A DNA stretch of 64,000 nucleotides. It comes from Ancistrus triradiatus. Its lineage: Eukaryota; Chordata; Actinopteri; Siluriformes; Loricariidae. Position numbers and translations under genes: made by a program. The notes under the pieces were generated by a model. It saw only the letters and a program-made list of their open reading frames with translations. It ran no database searches and was not told the origin of the DNA. This document shows, piece after piece, positions 56,553 through 64,000 of the stretch. Location: positions 124,001 to 188,000 of the forward strand of contig JAJAGP010000773.1 of NCBI GenBank assembly GCA_025084515.1, read 5' to 3'. Within the stretch, counting starts at the first letter, position 1, and each line of letters opens with the position of its first letter.

Positions 56553-57021
56553 TCCCAGCAGTTGAATCTGTTCATCTGGACATTTCTGGACGTTTCTGTC
56601 GGAGAAACGTTTCGTCACTCATCTAAGTGACTTCTTCGGTCTCAGCTTAGTTGGAAAACTTCCCCAATCTTATATACAGCACATTTGCATAACGACTGGT
56701 ACCAGAACCATTGCATAACAATGGGACATAACACCATTGCATAACACCATCTTACAACGGAGCCATCGCAGCCCTTCCCCAATCCTGTGTGAATGGCACA
56801 CGTGGCCATTGTCGTTAATGGCTATGTCAATCTGCATATTAAACTAATCACCGGTCCCATTGTTATGCAATGGTTCTGGTACCAGTCGTTATGCAAATGT
56901 GCTGTATATAAGATTGGGGAAGTTTTCCAACTAAGCTGAGACTGAAGAAGTCACTTAGATGAGTGACGAAACGTTTCTCTGACAAAAACTATGTCCAGAT
57001 GAACAGATTCAACTTCTGGGA
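56553..57021. repeat. Inverted pair of Penelope-type pseudo-LTR arms
   Basis: Arms 56553-56727 and 56854-57021 are inverted copies (about 170 bp each) around a 126-bp spacer. The right arm reads ctgagactgaagaagtcact then tagatgagtgacgaaacgtt, the sequence typical of Penelope-element pseudo-LTRs in fish. No coding sequence lies between. Confidence 0.8.
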
Positions 57022-58600
57022 GCTTTTAGTTGATTTCTCATAAATAGTCTATGTACATAGTGCAGATAAAATCCTGTACTGGAATAATAAGGTACACATA
57101 CACAGTATATGTAGATGGCAGCAAATATAAATGTAGTGTTAGCATATGTTAAATTTTAAAGTAAATATGTAAATGCAAATGTACTCTGCGAAGGGTTAAA
57201 GTGCATGTGTGCACTGACTATGACTGTGATTAAATCCTGCCTGTCTCTTTCTGACATTCTCTATCCTCTGTCCCCAGAGCATCACTCCAAACCCACATTA
57301 TGCTGAACACACTTGACTTATTTTCCTTTGATGAAACTCCTTTCCATTGACAGACACATAGGCTTTTGATTTATTGAAATACACTGTAGGCCAGTGCTGA
57401 CTCACTGCCTTCTCACTAAGGCGAAATTAGTTTAAGAAAAAACAGCTTCCTGTTTGCTTGTCAGAACATCTAGCAACTTGTCATATATTTTCAATCAGGT
57501 CTGGGAGAAAACAAAAGGTGGTTTTTCACAGAACACATTGCATCTGTAAGTTAAATGTGATAAATGTGATCACTGCTTTGTGTTCGGTTTACTAACATTA
57601 CCAAAATTGGACCACAGAACAAAAACACCAATCTATTAAGTGAACAAATCTGCCAAACAGGATAAGTCTGCTGCATGTATATTCTGTTTTTACTGAAACT
57701 AAACATGAAAGAGAAAACAGTTACATATTCTGCATGGAAATGAAAGTGTAATCACAAAAGAAAGCTTACTGACTTTGAATGAAGTCATGGCAGCTTTACA
57801 GCATCTTATTCTGTTGAAATTTCAGTCGGGCAGATTCCACTTGCAGGGCATGATAAAGAGTGAATGAATGTTAGTGCCTGTTGTCTGGATATCTCCTCCA
57901 CGAATATGCAGATCCCATGACTGATTTTTACAGAAGAGCCTAATTGAATTTGGACCACAACAAAGAATCTGATTTAGCGCATGTCTGCTAACAGATGGAA
58001 ACAAGATAGCACTTACAGTAATCAAAACATTCCAATGATCAGGGTTTGTGAATGGCCTTCATTACCCTGTGGTTAACTCATAGCTAAATAAGCATGTCCA
58101 AATACCACAATCAAACTGGATTTCAGTTCAGTCAGTTATTTGTCAATGTACACATAAACATGACAGGATGAGAAATGTAAAAGATGTCTTGAGATATTTT
58201 TATAGTTTAAACGATGGGCTACATAAGCAGGGTCTCCATCTCACATTTCATCCACTTTTGTTGCCGATCGTGTATACAACAGGCTCAGAAAGTCAGCCCA
58301 GATACTGTTAGCCCTAAAGTTTATCGACATTACATGACTTTTCCTTTCAGTGTGCAAGTCTTAATTAAGTTGTTCACACTATAATTTGTATTGCACTTCT
58401 GATTTATCAGTGTGCCTATTATGTACCACTGCATTATTATAGTGAAGTCACAATATGCTAATCTCTAGATCACCTATTCTCAATCTCTAGAAAACCTAAA
58501 ACGGTAATACACTCTATAAAGTCCAAAGATGACACCCTGTATGTAGACAAAAGTTTTGACTGTTCATCAACCTCCTGGGACCTATTTGACGTGTTTGCCC
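57022..58600. other. Stretch without recognisable genes
   Basis: AT-rich DNA with no repeat family identified. Confidence 0.5.
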
Positions 58601-59574
58601 CAAAAAATTGTGCTATAATTTTCTGTATTTCTGCATAAACATGATGTATAACATCATCACATGTTTACACAAGTCCTAAAAGTAGATGAGGAGAACCCAA
58701 ATAAACAAATGAGACAAATATACTATACTTGGCCATTCATTTACTGAGGATAGTGATCCATAGTACATGAGTGGCAAAAGTATGTGGACTTTTGATTACA
58801 ATATCTGCCATGATTCTCTTGTACAGCGATAACTGCAACTAAACATTTCTGTACATCAGCTTGGATGAATTTTAGTACATTTCTCTGTACAGACCAGTTT
58901 CAACTCTGGGAAGCTGGTGGGTTTCCTCACATGGACCCAGGCCACTCACCCCTGGGAGTGAACCCAGGGCCTTCTACTAAGGCCATTCCAAAACATTAAC
59001 TTTATTGTCCTTTAACCATTCATTGGTATTATGACTTGGGTGATTAGGCTCATTATCTTGCTGCATGACCCACTGACTCTTGAGGTTCAGTTCATGGACA
59101 GATATTTTGAGATTTTCCTTTAGAATATGCTGGTATAATTCAGAATTAATTGTCCCATCAATGATGACAAGTTGTCCTGGCCAATATGCAGCAAAACAGC
59201 AAAACTTCACATATAAACAAAATTACCTATTTTGGTCTCATCTGTCTATAAAATTTTCTAGTGGCCTTCTGGTTTGTCTATATGCCAAGTGACAGGCAGC
59301 AATGTTGTCTTTGAAGACAAGTGGCTTTCTCCTTCCGACCCTCCCATGTACACCATGGATGTTCAGCGTTCTCCAAGTCAATGTGAGAGCCTTTAGATAG
59401 ATAGAAGTTATCCTGGATTTGTTTATAACCTTGCAGACTATTAGATTACTTGCTCTTGGAGAAATCAGTTGTTTTTTGCCCACTCCTGGGAAGGGTGACA
59501 ATGTTCTTGAATCTTTCCTGTTTGCACACAATCTGTCTGACTAGTTTCATGGAGTACAAACTTGACATGAATTT
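58601..59574 (-). mobile_element. Tc1-like transposon family A, old copy
   Basis: Diverged family-A sequence. On the minus strand the transposase reads GRRKPLVFKDNIAACHLAYR (59238-59531 frame), then NSELYQHILKENLKISVHEL, WVMQQDNEPNHPSHNTNEWL and NVLEWP (58977-59210 frame). The outer left terminal repeat is lost, and on the right it abuts a LINE tail, so the LINE or a deletion removed that end. Confidence 0.82.
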
Positions 59575-61580
59575 GTCAAGTCAAGTCATGTCATGTCAGA
59601 TTTATTTATATAGCACTTTTTACAAAGGAGGATTATCTCAAAGCAACTTAACAATTGTAGAATATCTTTTAATATCTAAGGCCAATCCCAAACTGAGCAA
59701 GCCTAGGGTGACAATGACAAGGAAAAAACTCCCTAAACGTTATGGGGAAGAAACCTTGGGAGGACCAAGATTCATAAAGGGACCCATCTTCCTTGGGTGG
59801 TGTAGATGATAAATATAAGAATGAAGCTAATTTATCTAAACAAATAAGTCTTATAGGGATACTTCAAATAAAATAATGTAAAATATGAACAGTGGAGCTT
59901 GAAAGTTTGTGAACCCTAAACCAGTATCAGACTTCCACACAAGTCCTAAAAGTAGATAAAGAGAACCCAGTTAAACAAATGAGACAAAAAATATTATACA
60001 ATATAAAGAAAAATAAAGTTAATGTTTTGGAAAGGCCAAGTCAAAGTCCTGACCTTAATCCAATTGAAATGTTGTGAAGCGAGCAGTTAATGTGAGGAAA
60101 CCCACTAACATCCCAGAATTGAAGCTGTTCTGTACGGAGGAATGGGCTAAAATTCCTCCAAGCCGGTGTGCAGGACTGATCAACAGTTACAGGAAACGTT
60201 TAGTTTAGTTATTGCTGCACAGGGGGGTCATACCAGATACCAAAAGCGAAGGTTCACATACTTTTGCCACTCACTAATATGCAATATTGGATTATTTTCT
60301 TCAATAAAAAAATGACCAAGTATAATATTTGTCTGTCATTGGTTTAACTGGGTTCTCTTTATCTACTTTTCGGAGTTGTGTGAAAATCGGATGATGTTTT
60401 TTGTCAAATTTATGCAGAAATATAGAAACTTCTACAGGGTTCACAAACTTTCAAGCACCACTGTATATCGGCATTTTGTAGTCTGATACACAGAGTCACT
60501 CTATGATGTTGAGTCTAAGCAGAAAAGCCCTTGGCAGCACTTCGTCCCTAGCCAAGCGGAGGAGGGAGAGAGTTAATGCCCTCTGGTGTGGGCCGGATAT
60601 TGTGGGGCTGGAGCTGATGATGAAAACAACTTGAGGGTAGTTGAAGCAGATGAACATTATGTGTGGGACAGGAACTGGTACAGGAACACAGCTCGGAAAG
60701 AAAACAGAAAATTTAATTAGTTATTGATTATGAGCACAGTGTCTATTAACAATCACTGATGCCATGTGTAACATGAGACACGGGCAGCATTGGCTATAGC
60801 AGCATAACTAGAAAGAGGAGAACCGGAAGGTGACATAGCCAAGATGGAACAAATGAGAAATCAGCAACCACACGGGAGGCAGAAGACAGCAACCCAACTT
60901 CCCAGATCACTACAAAACTCTTTGACTATGAACCTCCAGCTCTTTAGTCTAAGGCATAGATGCACAAGTCAAGATCAAGAGGACCGAAGCCCAGCCAGTC
61001 CACCCATCAAACATTCCCGGCGAAAGGACTAAGCGTGACAAGGCAGGCAGGCCAGACCTGATCTCAGACTCCGGCCCCAATAACCTGAGCCATGCATCCC
61101 AGTCTAAGTCTAATCAAAAGCCTGTGTAAATAAGTATTTCTTTAGCCTAGACTTAAAAATTTGGAGAATGTCTGAGTCTCGAACTAAACTGGGAAGTTTA
61201 TTCCATAGTTGGGGTGCATGTATGAGAAATCCTTTATCCCTGCTGTGACTTTTTCATTCTAGGAACTAAAAGAAATCCTGCACCTTGCAAACAAAGTAGA
61301 CAAGCTGGATTGTAAGACTCGAAGATTTCACTCAATGTGGGGCCAGGCCACGTAGAGCTTTATAAGTTATAAGAAGTATTTTGTAATCAATGCGGAATTT
61401 AACTGCTAACCAGTGCAGTGATAGAACAGGACTGATATGATCAAATTTTCTAGTTTGAGTTAGCACTTAAGCTGCTGCATTCTGAACTAATTGAAGATTA
61501 TTTATGTATTTACTAGAGTATCCAGTAATAAAGCATTACAGTAATCCAAAATTGAGGTTATAAACGCATCATTAATTAAT
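59575..61580 (-). mobile_element. LINE 3' portion, 5'-truncated, with Tc1 insert
   Basis: The plus strand begins with the reversed tail gtcaagtcaagtcatgtcatgtcagatttatttatatagc. It continues through the 3' UTR and ends in the RT C-terminus (minus strand FDHISPVLSLHWLAV-like and YKILLITYKAL, about 61350-61450). A family-A Tc1 (59890-60463) is inserted. It preserves the unoccupied site used by the sushi element in the sister copy. Confidence 0.85.
59890..60463 (+). mobile_element. Tc1-like transposon family A, MITE-sized copy
   Basis: 574 bp with both ends (CAGTGGAGCTTGAAAGTTTG...AAACTTTCAAGCACCACTG-TA). It keeps only the end of the transposase gene on the plus strand (RPSQSPDLNPIEML). Everything before the catalytic Glu is deleted. 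Confidence 0.9.
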
Positions 61581-63545
61581 AAAGAAATACATTTATTTAT
61601 TTATGCATTTTCTATACACTTCCAACTTTTCTGAATTGGGGTTGTACAACAATACATGAACACACACACACACACTTGGTAAGTATGCTTACTAATGCTA
61701 CACCTACACCTAACCCTAAGTCTACCCTTAACCTCAGTAACCAAAAGGAAATATTTAGGATGTTTTGGTTTTTCAAATGAAATTTACAATGTTCCTTCTA
61801 GGACCTAAAAAATGTCAGCACAAGGTAAAAATGTCAAGGTACAAGATAAACCATAGGTACAACATATGGATTTAGACTTGATGTTGCAAGCAGTAATTTG
61901 CTAAATTATAATACTCTATATCAAACACTGGTATGTAGGGGGGTGAAGCCTTTAGTAAGTTATAAGAGCTTTCATTGCATCTATAGATCAGAGTTCCTAC
62001 TGAACCAGTTGTGGTATTAAGAACTGGATTTATTTTTTAAGTAAAGAAATTGTGGAAGTTATACATGTAATTATTATATATTGTAATTACCATTACCATA
62101 TTTAGCTTTAAAATTTGCAGTATTAATCTCATCCAAAGTAACAGGAGTTATATTAAATAAGGCATTAAACATCAATAGAAAATGAATTTATTTGCATAAA
62201 ACACATCTAATAAAACTTTCCTTTACTAAAAAAGTTCCCAAATCATTGTGTAAGTGCATTAATTTGAATCTCAGGGAACATATATTGTGAGTATGAATGA
62301 AGATAAAATGAACGTGAGGTCAAGCAGCTGTTTGTCAGATTATCCATTAGAAATGAAAAGTGTCAGAAACTGATTCAGACAAAGCACATTCTCTTAGAAG
62401 TCAGGCAGTCAGGCAGATGGGGACAGCCTTCACTGTCTGCACAGATGCTGAGTATGACATTTTCCTTGAAGGAAGCTTCAAAACAGGGGGTGACAGGTTT
62501 GCCGTTCTCACAGTGCCACACCCCAATTAATGTCAGTTACAAGCTATGCCTATTTATGTGCATTCACAATTCTATCGTTGCTGTGCATGTATGAAAGAAA
62601 AATGTAAAGTGATCCATTATATAGTATGCGAGCATATGTGCATTAAAGGGACGTAGATGGACAGAGCTATCCATTGTACCTGCTAGACCTCCCAGCAAAT
62701 GGTATAAGCAGGCACTTCTTTCTGACAACATGCTTCACCATGCTACCAATTTGTAGCTATTCCAAGTATACAAGCCAAGCCAGTGGTGCAGTGGTACAGA
62801 AGATTTTAAAAGTTTCCTTTACACTCATTAAAGCAGAAATATCCCTTGAATTTGCCACTATACTGTAGATCAAGGTGTCCTGATCTTCTGGTTTGACTTT
62901 AGAAAAATGGTTCTATGGCAATGAAAACAATCTGAGAAGAAATTTATTTTACTATTAGTCTGGTCAGGCAGGGAATTGGGTTAAGAATGAATTATGCTCA
63001 AGAGTGCAGTGCATGAATAAGTGTGTCATTTCTGCTGCGATATCCTGTCAATGCAGTCTAGCAATATTTGGCAAGGATACTCACTCTGACATGGAAAAAA
63101 TCACTTTCCAAACCTTCAAAAACGCATCTTAAAATATTTCCAAGCTTCTTCCCAAATATCTCTTGTACAACCACTGTGAGAGACAGGTGTTGTTCAGGTA
63201 TATGTCTGCCCCCTGAACTTTAAAAAGTGTAATTTAACACAGGTTTAAAGTAATGTAAGCTAAGTTGGCTAGTCAGCTACTTTGAGTTTTGCTTCTTCTT
63301 CCTCCAGTGTCTACATGTCTACAGTAGTCCTTATGGTTCAGTTATCAATTGAGAGTATAAGAGATTTATCCATGAGAGTACTACTTATCTACAAGAATAC
63401 AGTGCATATTATTTTTTTGTATATTATATTTTTTATAGATATATATTGCAATATAGAAATGATCATCTCTATATTGAAATGCCTATAGATATGCAGTATA
63501 TGTACAGAGGTGCATGAAGGTTTTTGAACTTTTTAAACTATTACT
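61581..63545. other. Stretch without recognisable genes
   Basis: AT-rich sequence with a short (AC)n run near 61662-61674. No gene or repeat family recognised. Confidence 0.5.
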
Positions 63546-63642
63546 ATGGTAACTTCCAAGGTTTCTTCCTTATAACATTCAGGGAATTTTTCCCTGCCAC
63601 TGTTGCCATAGACTTGCTCAGTAAGGGCTTTGGGATTAGATA
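63546..63642 (+). mobile_element. LINE 3' UTR fragment
   Basis: aacttccaaggtttcttcc...ttttccctgccactgttgcc...gcttgctcagtaagggctttgggattagata matches the LINE 3' UTR and is cut by the Tc1 copy that follows. Confidence 0.75.
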
Positions 63643-64000
63643 TAGCGGTGCTTGAGAGTTTGTGAACCCTTTAGAATTTTCTATATTTCTGCATAAATAT
63701 GATCCCAATTACACAAATCAGACAAAAATATTATACTTGGTCATTTATTTATTGAGGAAAACAATCCAATATTACATATTACTGAGTGGCAAAAGTATGT
63801 GAACCTTTGCTTTTCACACACAACATTTCTATTGGATTAAGGTCAGGACTTTAACTTGGCCATTCCAAAAAACTAACTTTATTCTTCTGTAACCATTTTT
63901 GGTAGAACGACTTGTGTGCTTAGGGTCATCGACTTGCTGCATAACCCACCTTCTCTTGAGATTCAGTTCATGGACAGATGTTCTGACATTTTCCTTTAAG
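63643..64000 (-). mobile_element. Tc1-like transposon family A, cut by the window end
   Basis: Starts TA-TAGCGGTGCTTGAGAGTTTGTGAACC, the family-A terminus with two substitutions. It continues through ttatttattgagg and the transposase 3' region on the minus strand. The remainder is outside the window. Confidence 0.85.

Noticed and set aside
56941..56985. Active hammerhead ribozyme
   Set aside because: The core order is suggestive, but an extra base and unclear stems I/III prevent calling it active; kept only as a finding to test.

Overview
This window looks like repeat-dense intergenic or intronic DNA from a teleost fish. Evidence: Tc1-type transposons of at least three families, a sushi-type Ty3/Gypsy chromovirus, CR1/L2-group LINEs whose ORF1 carries an SGNH-like esterase, tRNA-derived SINEs with the fish-typical tail ending in TAAATG repeats, and a Penelope-like element. 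The repertoire would fit an otophysan such as a catfish, but the species cannot be named from this sequence. I found no convincing host protein-coding exon, tRNA, rRNA or CRISPR array; nearly every long open frame is transposon-derived or accidental.

Layout. 1-1764: 5' part (gag and LTR, minus strand) of a Gypsy-type element cut by the window edge. About 5.0-7.15 kb: a 5'-truncated, gag/pol-less LTR element made of coding minisatellites (called RX1 here). 8725-9716: a clean solo LTR with a 5-bp target duplication. 10.5 kb: a SINE. 11.5-11.9 kb: Tc1 remnant. 12.15-18.44 kb: a three-level nest in which an RX3-like LTR fragment is split by a LINE 3' end, itself split by a complete sushi-type Gypsy element (13186-17999). 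20.6-22.2 kb: a full-length dead Tc1. 23968-27787: a complete non-autonomous LTR element (RX2) with target duplication, collinear with RX1, and with a SINE in its 5' LTR. 31.9-35.9 kb: further LTRs and a Tc1 copy carrying an LTR-like insertion. 39.2-42.0 kb: two more Tc1 copies. 42733-44513: a third gag/pol-less LTR element with target duplication (RX3). 44.5-45.7 kb: Tc1. 46.4-52.4 kb: a foldback MITE split by a near full-length LINE, itself split by a SINE. 54.6-57.0 kb: Penelope-like remnants, including a 0.47-kb inverted pair of pseudo-LTR arms. 58.6-61.6 kb: Tc1 and LINE remnants. 63.55-64 kb: LINE tail hit by another Tc1.

How the parts relate. The sushi-type element is the only LTR element here with recognisable gag-pol. 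Just inside its 5' LTR is a stretch complementary to the predicted 5' end of its own transcript, as in the self-priming Tf1/sushi group. RX2 has no gag-pol but shows the same arrangement: LTRs opening TGTCACGCC and closing GGCGTTACA, and an 11-bp self-complementary primer site (two G-U pairs). RX2 may therefore be copied by sushi-type enzymes. RX1 and RX2 share the order of their internal repeats, a 21-nt identical word and the same reading frame in their last repeat block. These repeat-protein LTR parasites are the most interesting content of the window.

Limits. All family calls were made by reading the sequence, with no database search. Where an element is degraded, its boundaries are approximate.
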